Assembly: GCA_002478865.1 (NCBI GenBank)
Contig: DLJZ01000004.1
Coordinates: 1 to 64,000 of the forward strand
DNA: 64,000 nucleotides
DNA from: Hungatella sp. UBA7603
GTDB lineage: Bacteria; Bacillota; Clostridia; Lachnospirales; Lachnospiraceae
Direction of reading: 5' to 3'
In this document: piece after piece, positions 37,109 through 46,104 of the stretch
How the letters are laid out: the number at the start of each line of letters is the position of its first letter
Position numbering within the stretch: the first letter of the stretch is position 1
Notes under the pieces: generated by a model
Database searches by the model: none
What the model saw: the letters and a program-made list of their open reading frames with translations, nothing else
What the model was told of the DNA's origin: nothing
Program-made: the position numbers and the translations under genes

Positions 37109-37651
37109 ATGATTGAGGAAATTTTAAAGTATAATGATACCTTTGTTAACAGCGGTTTTTACAAACACTTTAATACCAACAAATACCCCAAAAAAAGGTT
37201 GGCCTTAATTACATGTATGGATACCAGACTGGTGGAGCTTCTTCCCGCTGCATTGGGTGTTAAAAGTGGTGATGTGAAGCTGATTAAAACAGCTGGAAGC
37301 ATGATCATAAATCCCTATGACAGCACCATCAGAAGTCTCTTAATCGCTGTACTTGAATATGGCGTGGAGGAAGTTATGGTCATCGGCCATACGGACTGTC
37401 TGTCTGCTACCATTTCCTCTGAAACCATTATTACTCATCTGGTTCAGCGGGGGATTGAACGGGATACGATTCAGAAACTAAAAGAAGATGGTTTTGACTT
37501 AGATTCATGGCTCCAGGGAATGGATAATGTTAAAACCGCAGTAAAACAATCCGTTACTTTGCTTAAAACACATCCACTTATGCCCTCCAATGTAATCATT
37601 CGGGGCTTTATTATGGACATATCCTGCGGCAGGTTATCTTCTGTCTCTTAA
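37109..37651 (+). CDS. Beta-class carbonic anhydrase
   Basis: 180 residues. The zinc ligands of the beta class are visible as TCMDTR (Cys, with the Asp-Arg pair) and GHTDC (His and Cys) about 55 residues later. The enzyme interconverts CO2 and bicarbonate in the cytoplasm. The sequence fits the short YtiB-like clade. AATGGAGGAAG precedes the ATG. It stands alone between two pectin genes on the other strand. Bicarbonate supply for carboxylation is a plausible role. Confidence 0.92.
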   Translation: MIEEILKYNDTFVNSGFYKHFNTNKYPKKRLALITCMDTRLVELLPAALGVKSGDVKLIKTAGSMIINPYDSTIRSLLIAVLEYGVEEVMVIGHTDCLSATISSETIITHLVQRGIERDTIQKLKEDGFDLDSWLQGMDNVKTAVKQSVTLLKTHPLMPSNVIIRGFIMDISCGRLSSVS

Positions 37652-37656
37652 ATACC

Positions 37657-37692
37657 AAAAGGCCCAATCATCATACGATAATTGAGCCTTTT
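37657..37692 (+). terminator. Terminator of the carbonic anhydrase gene
   Basis: AAAGGC and CAAT pair with ATTG and GCCTTT around a loop, followed by a T run, directly after the stop codon. Confidence 0.8.
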
Positions 37693-37741
37693 TATTATAT
37701 AATTTTTCCGGGACCGACTGTTTTCTTCTATCCGCTTTCTT

Positions 37742-38311
37742 TTATCCTTTTACTACAGCTTTAGAAACTCTCTCTTTTAATTCAGTCATGTAGTTTTCTT
37801 TGGCTATTTGGTAACGGATATACTGCTTTTCTTCCTCTTTTCGTTCAATTCCATTTGTTTTTGCAATGCGTATTACCTCATCTTCGGAAATCCGACTCAT
37901 TAAAACATCTTTTATCATCCGTTCCTTTGCCTCACTGTAAATATAATCGTAATAGATCCTGGCATCATATTCCTTTGGACCATAGATTTTTTCACCTGCA
38001 ACAAGGGCTTTTTTTCTTGCTTCATTTTCTTTCTCTACCGTTTTGCAGAAAGCAGAATAGGAAATATCCTCTATGACTGCATTTTCTTTCAGCATCTGCT
38101 GTTCAACCTTAGCAAAGGTCACTCGATCCTCAGGTCCCTGTTCTCCAGCCTGAGCACCACCGGTAAAGACATGAGACAAAAAAGAGTATTCATCTTCATA
38201 TATCTTGTCACCATTTACTGTAATCACAGGCTTACTTTGAAATGCAGTCAAAAAACAAGCAGCTACGCAGAGAATAAAAACAGTTCCAATCATATATGTT
38301 CTCTTCTTCAT
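37742..38311 (-). CDS. Exported protein resembling the SurA N-terminal chaperone region
   Basis: About 189 residues with an N-terminal hydrophobic export segment (residues 6-24), then VITVNGDKIYEDEYSFL, a pattern common at the start of SurA/PrsA-type foldases, and a long helical, charged remainder. No rotamase (parvulin) domain follows, so it would be a chaperone-like region only. The ATG at 38311 has GGAGG five bases before it; the frame opens at 38323. It is the last gene of the importer-beta-helix operon, so it may assist folding of the secreted pectin enzymes. The function is not established. Confidence 0.6.
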   Translation of the reverse strand: MKKRTYMIGTVFILCVAACFLTAFQSKPVITVNGDKIYEDEYSFLSHVFTGGAQAGEQGPEDRVTFAKVEQQMLKENAVIEDISYSAFCKTVEKENEARKKALVAGEKIYGPKEYDARIYYDYIYSEAKERMIKDVLMSRISEDEVIRIAKTNGIERKEEEKQYIRYQIAKENYMTELKERVSKAVVKG

Positions 38312-38371
38312 GAAAGCCTCCATTTACCCGTGTATGATCAGGGGAGTTAGTGTAAATTAACCTATCTGTAT

Positions 38372-40858
38372 TTAATCAAATGAGATAACAGGATTCCAAC
38401 TGATTTCATCTCCAGCATTGGATCCATTTTGGTTTACTAAGAAATAAATAAAATCTCCTGCTAAAACACGAGTGGTCAGTTGATGAGTCATCCCTGTAGT
38501 ATCCGATCCTCCAATGGACTGCCAGCCATTTTCCGGCCAAAGGTTTTGTGAATTTTTAAGTATTTTGATCTTAACTCCATCGTAACCTGCACTTACCTTC
38601 TTCGGATTCCCTTTTATGGTGATATTTCCAGAACGAGGTGCTTTCCATGCAACTACCGTATCAGAAGTATCGGGATGAAGCTGAGATGGCGACCAGATTA
38701 AACTATACTGTTTTTTCCCTTTCCACCGATTCACACTGCTGTCCCAAGTCATTTGCTGATATCCGTTATTATCCGTCTCAAGATAATACCAGCCCCTGTT
38801 TCCTTGTACATTGGAAAAATCCCCAGACAAACTATATTTATCTACTACTTTATAGGTAATAAGCGGATTCCAGTATGTGCCGTCACTGTAATTCGTTCCA
38901 TTTTTATTTAAAACAAAGTAAAGCATCTCATCTTTCTTCACATCAACAGTGAAGTTATGGGATATTCCTGTTGCGTCTGATCCACCAATTAACTGCCAGC
39001 CGCTTCCTGGCCAGACCTGGGAGTTACCTTTTAGGATCTTCACATTTACTCCATCATTTCCAAAATTATTCTTTTTGGGGTTTCCTGCAACCTGAATGGT
39101 ACCTGCTTTTTGAGCTTTCCAGGCAAGCACCGTATCATTGCCGTCAGGGTGCATATTTCCAGGTGCCCAGATGAGATTATAAACGCCGCTTCCCTTCCAT
39201 TTTTTCTGACTATCATCCCATGACATGTTTTGATAAGAGCCGTTAACCGCCTCCATGTAATACCAGCCCCGGTTCCCCTGAGAAGTTGCAAAATCCCTGG
39301 TAAATACATAGGTATCTTCATCAACAAGACCCGTCACCGTGGTCTGATGAGCTCCAATATCATAAGAACCTTTATTCAGTGCATTTCCAAAGAAATCTTT
39401 GCCTCCATTGTCAGGAAGGTATACCCCTCTTCCAATGGCAGGAGATGTATTTTTAAGTTTAAAATGGTCCGCAAATCCCATTCCATCCTCTGCAGGCCCA
39501 GGGCTGACAAATTGAGGATCTGCTGCAACCGCATATAAATCTGCCTGGTTTGCATCACATGGATAATACAGGTTGTTCTCATATAGAGAGGAAGCCCAAT
39601 CCGGGGAAGAATTAAAATAGAATATATTATTATAAAACTTATGATTCTTACCCGCATTCCCAAAGCATGCATCCAGCTTCCCTTGTGATTTATAAAACGT
39701 ATTGTTGTATAACTCTGTTGGCATATCTCCTGCCCTTACAATATACCGTTCATCATCTACGCTGACATTATAACGCAGGACCGTCTTTATATGCTCAGGA
39801 TCCTTATTGATTCCCGCACAGTCAAGCCAAAATCCCCCCTGATTTCCATGGGTGTAATTATACTGGAAAGTTGTGACTCCTCCCGTTCCCCAATCCGTAT
39901 CAAAAGCGGTTCCATCACTTTCAAACAATACCGTTCTTGCTACCTCATTGTACTGAAACAGTGCATCATCCGTCCCGCAGGTCCACAGACCAGCAATAAT
40001 CTTAGTATCTGAGGAATTCCCAAGAGCACCTGCATCATAGCACAGATTATGTTGAATCAGAGGCGAGATACAATTTGCCACTATCATTCCGTCGGATCCG
40101 GTTCTGCTTATTGTATTGTCTTCAATTACCACATTGGTATGGTACTGATCTACAATAAAATCTTCTCTCTGGTTTATGCGAATACCGCTTGTTAATACGT
40201 CATGAACGTAATTCCCCTTAATGGACACCCCGTCGTAATGAACGGAGCTGGTAGACCTTCCAGGCATGCTAACATAAATACCTGAATTCCAGTACATGCT
40301 CTTGTAGGTTTGCAAATCCCTCCTGTTGTCTCCGGTTACATCATGGACCTCACAATCTTCAATGGTGATTCCATGAGTGATTCCATCTGTCTTTCCATTG
40401 ATAAAGATTCCCTGACGTATTCCTCTTTGGGCCGCCTTATTCGTAACCTCAAAATTCCTTATGGTCCAGTATTCCTGGGACTCAAGCTTGATTGCAGCTT
40501 CTGCTCCATCGCCCTCAATCAAAGGCTTATTTCCCACTCCGTACTGATCTAAAATAATGGGAGCTTGGCTGCTTCCTGATCCCAAAGGGTGAAGCATACC
40601 GCTCCATTTTCCACCCGCTTTAAAACATATTTTATTTCCCGGTAGAAACGTAGTTTCATTTACTTTATTTAGAGATTTCCATGCCGTTTGCTCAGACGTA
40701 CCGCTTGCCTTATCATTTCCATTTACATCGTCCACATAGTAAGTAGCCGTAGTCAATCTCTGCCACTTCGTATTTTGTATTTCTTCTGCATACACATGGC
40801 CCCCAGCCAGTGTGATGCTCATACATACTGCCGATAACAACATCAATACCTTTTTCAT
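38372..40858 (-). CDS. Secreted right-handed beta-helix protein with duplicated C-terminal module
   Basis: 828 residues. Signal peptide 1-24 (ending VYA). Residues 38 to about 505 begin with TYYVDDVNGNDKASGTSEQTAW, the usual opening of secreted parallel beta-helix carbohydrate enzymes, and continue with many N-N-x-F/Y coil repeats. Residues about 517-669 and 675-827 are two copies of one module (GNRGWYY ... GNPKK ... DGV.KILK ... GW..IGGSD.TG ... WNP.I). The beta-helix probably acts on a pectic or other acidic polysaccharide as a lyase or hydrolase, but I cannot name a family or catalytic residues. The modules are candidate carbohydrate-binding domains. GGAGGGG precedes the ATG, and the importer genes are just upstream. 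Confidence 0.75.
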   Translation of the reverse strand: MKKVLMLLSAVCMSITLAGGHVYAEEIQNTKWQRLTTATYYVDDVNGNDKASGTSEQTAWKSLNKVNETTFLPGNKICFKAGGKWSGMLHPLGSGSSQAPIILDQYGVGNKPLIEGDGAEAAIKLESQEYWTIRNFEVTNKAAQRGIRQGIFINGKTDGITHGITIEDCEVHDVTGDNRRDLQTYKSMYWNSGIYVSMPGRSTSSVHYDGVSIKGNYVHDVLTSGIRINQREDFIVDQYHTNVVIEDNTISRTGSDGMIVANCISPLIQHNLCYDAGALGNSSDTKIIAGLWTCGTDDALFQYNEVARTVLFESDGTAFDTDWGTGGVTTFQYNYTHGNQGGFWLDCAGINKDPEHIKTVLRYNVSVDDERYIVRAGDMPTELYNNTFYKSQGKLDACFGNAGKNHKFYNNIFYFNSSPDWASSLYENNLYYPCDANQADLYAVAADPQFVSPGPAEDGMGFADHFKLKNTSPAIGRGVYLPDNGGKDFFGNALNKGSYDIGAHQTTVTGLVDEDTYVFTRDFATSQGNRGWYYMEAVNGSYQNMSWDDSQKKWKGSGVYNLIWAPGNMHPDGNDTVLAWKAQKAGTIQVAGNPKKNNFGNDGVNVKILKGNSQVWPGSGWQLIGGSDATGISHNFTVDVKKDEMLYFVLNKNGTNYSDGTYWNPLITYKVVDKYSLSGDFSNVQGNRGWYYLETDNNGYQQMTWDSSVNRWKGKKQYSLIWSPSQLHPDTSDTVVAWKAPRSGNITIKGNPKKVSAGYDGVKIKILKNSQNLWPENGWQSIGGSDTTGMTHQLTTRVLAGDFIYFLVNQNGSNAGDEISWNPVISFD

Positions 40859-40965
40859 TTGCCCCTCCAGACTTTACATTCGTTTTTGAATATAAGGTAC
40901 CTTCTCACTGTATGTTACATTATTTTTCTCCCTTCCTCCTCTCATTTTATAATTTTCCCCCACCC

Positions 40966-41787
40966 TTAACCTTTCACTGCGCCTGAGGTCATGCCGGAAA
41001 TGATATGCCTTTGCAAAATCAAATAAACAATCGCTACCGGAAGAGTGGACAATACCACATTTGCAAATACCAGCTGCCAATCTGAATTATGGTTTCCAAA
41101 GAAATTATAAACCGTCAAAGGAAGGGTATAATTTCTGGCACTGTTCAAAAAGTAAATGGATATTCCAAAGTCATTCCATACTGCCATAAAGTTGATAATG
41201 ACAGCCGTTACTGTTACAGGCTGTAACAGAGGAAATATAATCTGAAAAAACAATTGGGTGTGGCTCGCTCCATCAATCCATGCGGATTCATCAATTTCAA
41301 TTGGAATGCTCTTAATAAAGCCAGTATATAAAAAGACCGTAAAGGACATGTTTGCAACGATTAAGACAAAAACAGCAGCTATCTCATGTGTCAGATGCAG
41401 GAAATTACAGACAAAGTAAGTAGGTATGATCTGAAGAGGCAGCACAAGCCCAAATATAACGGTCATATTAATCAACTTTGAAAAAAATGTCTTTCTTCTT
41501 TCCAAGACAAAGGCCATGGTGGAACATAAAATAATCAGCAGTAAGACACAAATCACTGTAATGACCGTACTGTTTAAAAATCCCAGGAAGATTCCTCCCT
41601 CTCGGATCATTTCCTTATAATTTTCAAAAATATGCCATGTGGTTGGAAGCTTTAAATTCATTCTTGCTGCTTCTGTCTGGTTTTTAAAAGAATTGATGAT
41701 TACCATAAATACAGGGATTAATATAATCAAAGCACAAAAGCACAACGCTGTATTTAGAATCGCTTCATACCGCTTTCTTCTTCTCAC
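40966..41787 (-). CDS. ABC sugar permease, MalG type
   Basis: 273 residues, six membrane spans, EAA-loop variant in IEIDESAWIDGASHTQLFFQIIFP. The start is GTG, overlapping the stop of the preceding permease (GTGA), with GGAGGTGG just before it; the two permeases are translationally coupled. It is the second membrane subunit of a CUT1 oligosaccharide importer. Confidence 0.94.
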   Translation of the reverse strand: MRRRKRYEAILNTALCFCALIILIPVFMVIINSFKNQTEAARMNLKLPTTWHIFENYKEMIREGGIFLGFLNSTVITVICVLLLIILCSTMAFVLERRKTFFSKLINMTVIFGLVLPLQIIPTYFVCNFLHLTHEIAAVFVLIVANMSFTVFLYTGFIKSIPIEIDESAWIDGASHTQLFFQIIFPLLQPVTVTAVIINFMAVWNDFGISIYFLNSARNYTLPLTVYNFFGNHNSDWQLVFANVVLSTLPVAIVYLILQRHIISGMTSGAVKG

Positions 41788-42665
41788 ATCTCCACCTCCC
41801 TGTTTGCAATGTATTTATAAGCTGGCAGGGCAATCCCAGCAATTACCACGGCCAATATAATGCTAGCCGCACAGCCTTCTCCCAGCCTTCCAGCCCCAAA
41901 GGATTTATAGATCAGAGTTCCAAAGACCTCTGTTGCCGATCCTGGACCTCCCTGAGTGGTAGCCTGGATTAAATCAAACACCTTAAGCCCTCCAATAATG
42001 CTTAATATAAGTGCATTGTTAAATGCAGGCAAAAGAAGGGGAAAGGTAATGTACTTAAATTTAGTAACCCCGTCTGCTCCATCGATTTCCGCTGCCTCGT
42101 AATAATCCCTTCCAATGGTCTGCATTCCTGACAGAAGAATCACCATGGTAAAGCCGGACCATTTCCATATTTCAATGGCACATACAGAGAAAATAGCAAG
42201 ATTGGTATCCACAAGCCAAGACTGAGCAAGCCCCCCAAGTCCCACTGCCCGTAAAAATCCATTGACCAGTCCGTTTGAAGGGTGCAAAAGAGAAGAAAAT
42301 ATAAGTCCCACCGCTACCGTATTGATTACAGCTGGCAAAAAGAATATAGTCCGTAAGGCATTGGTTAGTGCCATCTTCCGGTTTAGTGCAACTGCCAAGG
42401 ACAGTCCAATTCCCATTTTAAATATGGTTGTGACTAAAGCAAATATAAAAGAATTACCAATAGCCCGTCTCATATTGGGCTGAGTGAATACGTCTACATA
42501 ATTTTGCAGCCCTCCAAACCGGGCAGAGGATAAATTGAAACCAAGAATTTTAACAAATGACAGGGCCAGCCCTCCCACTGCGGGGATTATAAAAAACAGG
42601 ATATAAAGCAAGAGTCCTGGGATTGCCAAGGTATATGAATATCTTTTTAATGTAGTTGAATGCAT
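41784..42665 (-). CDS. ABC sugar permease, MalF type
   Basis: 293 residues, six membrane spans, EAA motif in DYYEAAEIDGADGVTKFKYITFP. First permease of the importer, 109 bases downstream of the binding-protein gene. AAGGAGC precedes the ATG. No ATPase gene is present, so a shared ATPase is assumed. Confidence 0.94.
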   Translation of the reverse strand: MHSTTLKRYSYTLAIPGLLLYILFFIIPAVGGLALSFVKILGFNLSSARFGGLQNYVDVFTQPNMRRAIGNSFIFALVTTIFKMGIGLSLAVALNRKMALTNALRTIFFLPAVINTVAVGLIFSSLLHPSNGLVNGFLRAVGLGGLAQSWLVDTNLAIFSVCAIEIWKWSGFTMVILLSGMQTIGRDYYEAAEIDGADGVTKFKYITFPLLLPAFNNALILSIIGGLKVFDLIQATTQGGPGSATEVFGTLIYKSFGAGRLGEGCAASIILAVVIAGIALPAYKYIANREVEM

Positions 42666-42774
42666 AATCTGCTCCTTAGATGTAACGGTGATAGCAGAAA
42701 TACCAGATAGGGTAAAAGTATGTTTTTACTAATACGAATATCTGGTATCTCTCTTTACTTCCGTTGCCAATTTA

Positions 42775-44115
42775 TTATTTCCAGTTAGAATCGCCTTGCG
42801 CTTTTGCATTGCGCGCGGTTTCCTGATCAAGTGCCTGGGCTACTTCCTTGGCATCCTTTAACATGCCGGTATAGTAATTTAACAAAGGTTCGCTTAAGTT
42901 GCCGTAAGCATATTTGTTGATTTCCTCCCAGTCTGTCATGGATTTTCCGCTATCCATGATTTTCTTTAAATCTTCTGTTGCCTTTGGAATATCACTGGTA
43001 ACATTTTTATTTAAGTAAACGCCCGGCTGTGCATCGGCATAAATCTGCTGAGCTTCTTTGGAAGCTATGTAGTTAAGTACCTTTTTGCCAAGCTCTGGAT
43101 TCTTACAATTTGTGGTAAGTGCCAGGGAATATGGGGTAAACATATTGATGTAATTATCACCGCTTGTGGTTGGAATTGCAAAGGCTCCGATGTCGTCAAT
43201 CTTATCTGGGAACTTCTTATTGATGTTATCTGCACACCAGGTACCGTTGATGTACATGGCACACTCTCCGTTTGCCAGTGCTTGATGCGCATTGTCTACC
43301 GTGTCTGATAGATATGTCTCATTCATATAGCCAAGGTCGATCAGATTCTTCGTTTTTTCAATAGAACCTACAAAATTCGTACAATCTGCATATTTTAGTT
43401 TATTTGTATTGATCTGTTCCATGAGACCAAAGGTATCCGTTCCTTTTTCTTTGGCATCATTTAATAAGCCACTGATGGTAGGTGGCTGGACACTCCACGC
43501 ATCCTTACCAGAATAATAAACTGGGGTTACTCCCTGTGCTTTAACTTTTTCACAAACCGCTAATAACTCATCCCATGTCTGAGGTATTTTAACGCCTGCC
43601 TTTTCAAAAACCTTTTTATTATAAAATACGCCGGATAATACCACAGAATCTATTGGAACCGCATATAACTTACCATTATACTTAAAGGTACCGTCCAGTG
43701 CCTTCTCATCATATTCAGATACACACTCCAGTCCTGTTAGGTCAACTAATTTATCAAGACCATTGGCATAGGACTCAACCCATTGAGGCTTGTAGACCTG
43801 AATGATGTCCGGAAGATCATCTGTAGCAAACTTTGTCTGAAGAACCTGATCTCCCTGGGAGCCGCCTTGTATTTTTGATATCTCAAGCTTAAATCCCAGT
43901 TCCTTGGAATTCTCATTGATATGCTGCTCCAATGCTTGCCAGCCTGCTTTATACCAATCCGTATACATTAAAACGCGAAATGTCTTAACCTCCATGTCAC
44001 CTTTTGATCCTGCACTTACTGACTTAGAAGCAGAACTGCTTCCCCCACATCCAGTAAGACCAGCAATCATTGAAAAAGCCAGACCCATAGCCAGCCATTT
44101 TCTACTCTTTTTCAT
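42775..44115 (-). CDS. Extracellular sugar-binding lipoprotein
   Basis: 446 residues. The signal peptide ends in the lipobox LTGC (C23), followed by a Ser-rich linker and a family-1 solute-binding fold typical of CUT1 importers. It captures an oligosaccharide outside the cell for the two permeases. GGAAGG precedes the ATG. The gene is divergent from the YesM/YesN-like pair, which probably controls it. Ligand not known; pectin-derived oligogalacturonides are likely from the flanking secreted enzymes. Confidence 0.93.
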   Translation of the reverse strand: MKKSRKWLAMGLAFSMIAGLTGCGGSSSASKSVSAGSKGDMEVKTFRVLMYTDWYKAGWQALEQHINENSKELGFKLEISKIQGGSQGDQVLQTKFATDDLPDIIQVYKPQWVESYANGLDKLVDLTGLECVSEYDEKALDGTFKYNGKLYAVPIDSVVLSGVFYNKKVFEKAGVKIPQTWDELLAVCEKVKAQGVTPVYYSGKDAWSVQPPTISGLLNDAKEKGTDTFGLMEQINTNKLKYADCTNFVGSIEKTKNLIDLGYMNETYLSDTVDNAHQALANGECAMYINGTWCADNINKKFPDKIDDIGAFAIPTTSGDNYINMFTPYSLALTTNCKNPELGKKVLNYIASKEAQQIYADAQPGVYLNKNVTSDIPKATEDLKKIMDSGKSMTDWEEINKYAYGNLSEPLLNYYTGMLKDAKEVAQALDQETARNAKAQGDSNWK

Positions 44116-44250
44116 AATTCATATCCTTCCTTTTATCTACACTTGAATTAACCGGTTATTTCTTAAACCAATCATACCATTAAATTCCATTGGAGTGCAT
44201 TGCACTTTTTTTCACTTCATAGGATTTTTTCACACTTTTTCATGTACAAC

Positions 44251-44279
44251 TTGACATATATTCCCATAAATTCTATGAT
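44251..44279 (+). promoter_or_regulatory. Promoter of the sensor kinase-regulator pair
   Basis: TTGACA (44251-44256), 17-base spacer, TATGAT (44274-44279), about 30 bases upstream of the kinase start. Confidence 0.75.
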
Positions 44280-44310
44280 ACTTTTATAACACATTACCAA
44301 AGGAGGATGA

Positions 44311-46104
44311 ATGAGAAAACACTTTACCAGCATCCGTTATAAATTCATTTTTTCCATGATTATGATCTTTCTTATATTTGCAGCTTTGGTCCTTGGAATC
44401 TGGTATAAAGCGTTAAAGAAGGAGGCTGCCTCCACTGCCATTCGTAACTCCGAGCACCTATTACAGGTATCTAATACCATATTTGAAAATCAGGTACAAG
44501 ATATTATGAATGTGGCAGCTCTTACTTCAGTTCGATCCAGTAACTCTCTATCCACAAACATCATCACTATATTGTCAAGAGATGACTTAAGTGATTCTGA
44601 TATTGTGAATTACCGACGGACCGCCTCTGATTATTTAATCAGCCTTTGCAGCTTTAAAAGCAACTTAAACGGTCTAATGCTAAGCGACTTTAACGGAAAT
44701 ACAGTTGCATATGGTCTCCCCACTTCTTTTGAAACCATGGCAGAAAACAACTGGATTTCCTTAATCAAAGACAGCAATAAAAAGTTTGTTTTTATTCCTC
44801 CTCATTATCCTAACAAATGGTACAATACGAAAAATGATATGGTGTTTTCAGTATTAAAACCGGTTTATGGCTTCGACAATCAAAAGATTGGCTTTGTAAA
44901 TGCAGATATCAGTGCGAACCTATTTCAAGAGTGTTTTAATACCAGTTCCACCTCATCCTCTTCCTTGTACGTAATCAATCTAGAAGACGGGGCCATTTTA
45001 TTTCAGCCTTCATTTAATCTGTTGAATACAACGCAAAATGCACCAGCGCGTTTTGAGTTCCTTAATAGGATAACCAATCAATCCGGTCACTTTTTTATTA
45101 ACAATGAAAAAAACGAAAAACTGCTTGTGGTATACCACACCTCCCGCCTTACCAACTGGACTACCTTAAATGTAATTCCGGAACAAGAGATCGTATCCGC
45201 CTTTACCAATACCTTACATAACATCATTTTAATTACACTGTTACTGGTTGCTCTCATCATAACCTGCGTATTTATCATTACCTCCTTGCTGACAAAGAAG
45301 ATACGTCTTCTTGCAAACGCCGTAAGACGCATAGACGGGGATTGTCTGGATCTCCCCATAGAAATACATTCAGAAGATGAAATAGGCGCCTTAACCAAGC
45401 AATTTAAAGCCATGCTCAATCGAATCCGCCTTCTGCTTCTCCAGGTAAAAAAGGAAGAGGAATCAAAACACCGAGCTGAAATTGCGGCTCTGCAATTTCA
45501 AATGAATCCACATTTTCTATACAACACCTTAAATACCATTAAGTTTCTCTCTGCACTCCAGGGTGCTGACAATATTGGCAAGGTGGCAGAAGCGCTCTCC
45601 TCTTTGATGCATACCAATATGGACGGAAGATCCTTTATTCAAATCAATGAGGACAAGGACTTTTTAATATCCTATTTGGAAATTCAAAATTACCGTTATA
45701 CCAATTCCTATCAATACCGGGTTCACGTTTCGGAGGAAGCCAGTCTATATATGATTCCAAAGCTATTAGTCCAACCACTGGTGGAAAATGCATTAAAACA
45801 CGGCTTAAAGGAGAAGGTTTCAGATGGTATCCTTTTGGTGGATTATTTCATTGATGACGGACATTTGAAACTTATCGTAGAGGACAATGGTTGTGGAATG
45901 GAGGAAGATCGGATTCAAGAGATATTAGATCACAATCTAAACGAAAGTGCAGGGCACATTGGCATTCATAACATCCGGGAGCGTCTGCATATGTACTTTT
46001 CTACTGACTTTGATATGGAGATCATAAGTCAGCCCGGAGTCTTCACCCGATTTGAACTTTCCCTTCCCATGGTTCTTGAAAATGAGGTGACACATTATGT
46101 ATAA
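44311..46104 (+). CDS. YesM-type sensor histidine kinase
   Basis: 597 residues. Membrane span about 13-33, extracellular Cache-like sensor domain about 40-295, second span about 305-327, HAMP about 325-380, then the His_kinase (LytS/YesM type) domain with QMNPHFLYNT (H401, phospho-site) and an ATPase domain with VEDNGCGM. It should sense an extracellular or binding-protein-delivered sugar signal and phosphorylate the regulator encoded next. AAAGGAGGATGA precedes the ATG. The end overlaps the regulator gene by 8 bases. Confidence 0.95.
   Translation: MRKHFTSIRYKFIFSMIMIFLIFAALVLGIWYKALKKEAASTAIRNSEHLLQVSNTIFENQVQDIMNVAALTSVRSSNSLSTNIITILSRDDLSDSDIVNYRRTASDYLISLCSFKSNLNGLMLSDFNGNTVAYGLPTSFETMAENNWISLIKDSNKKFVFIPPHYPNKWYNTKNDMVFSVLKPVYGFDNQKIGFVNADISANLFQECFNTSSTSSSSLYVINLEDGAILFQPSFNLLNTTQNAPARFEFLNRITNQSGHFFINNEKNEKLLVVYHTSRLTNWTTLNVIPEQEIVSAFTNTLHNIILITLLLVALIITCVFIITSLLTKKIRLLANAVRRIDGDCLDLPIEIHSEDEIGALTKQFKAMLNRIRLLLLQVKKEEESKHRAEIAALQFQMNPHFLYNTLNTIKFLSALQGADNIGKVAEALSSLMHTNMDGRSFIQINEDKDFLISYLEIQNYRYTNSYQYRVHVSEEASLYMIPKLLVQPLVENALKHGLKEKVSDGILLVDYFIDDGHLKLIVEDNGCGMEEDRIQEILDHNLNESAGHIGIHNIRERLHMYFSTDFDMEIISQPGVFTRFELSLPMVLENEVTHYV

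Noticed and set aside
37502..37651. Apparent early end of the carbonic anhydrase
   Set aside because: At 180 residues it is shorter than plant-type enzymes but normal for the short bacterial clade, and a terminator follows at once, so it is not a truncation.
44150..44164. AACCGGTT-centred palindrome upstream of the sugar-binding lipoprotein gene
   Set aside because: It could be a LacI-type operator, but it is a single short site in AT-rich DNA, with no second copy and no LacI-family gene in the window.
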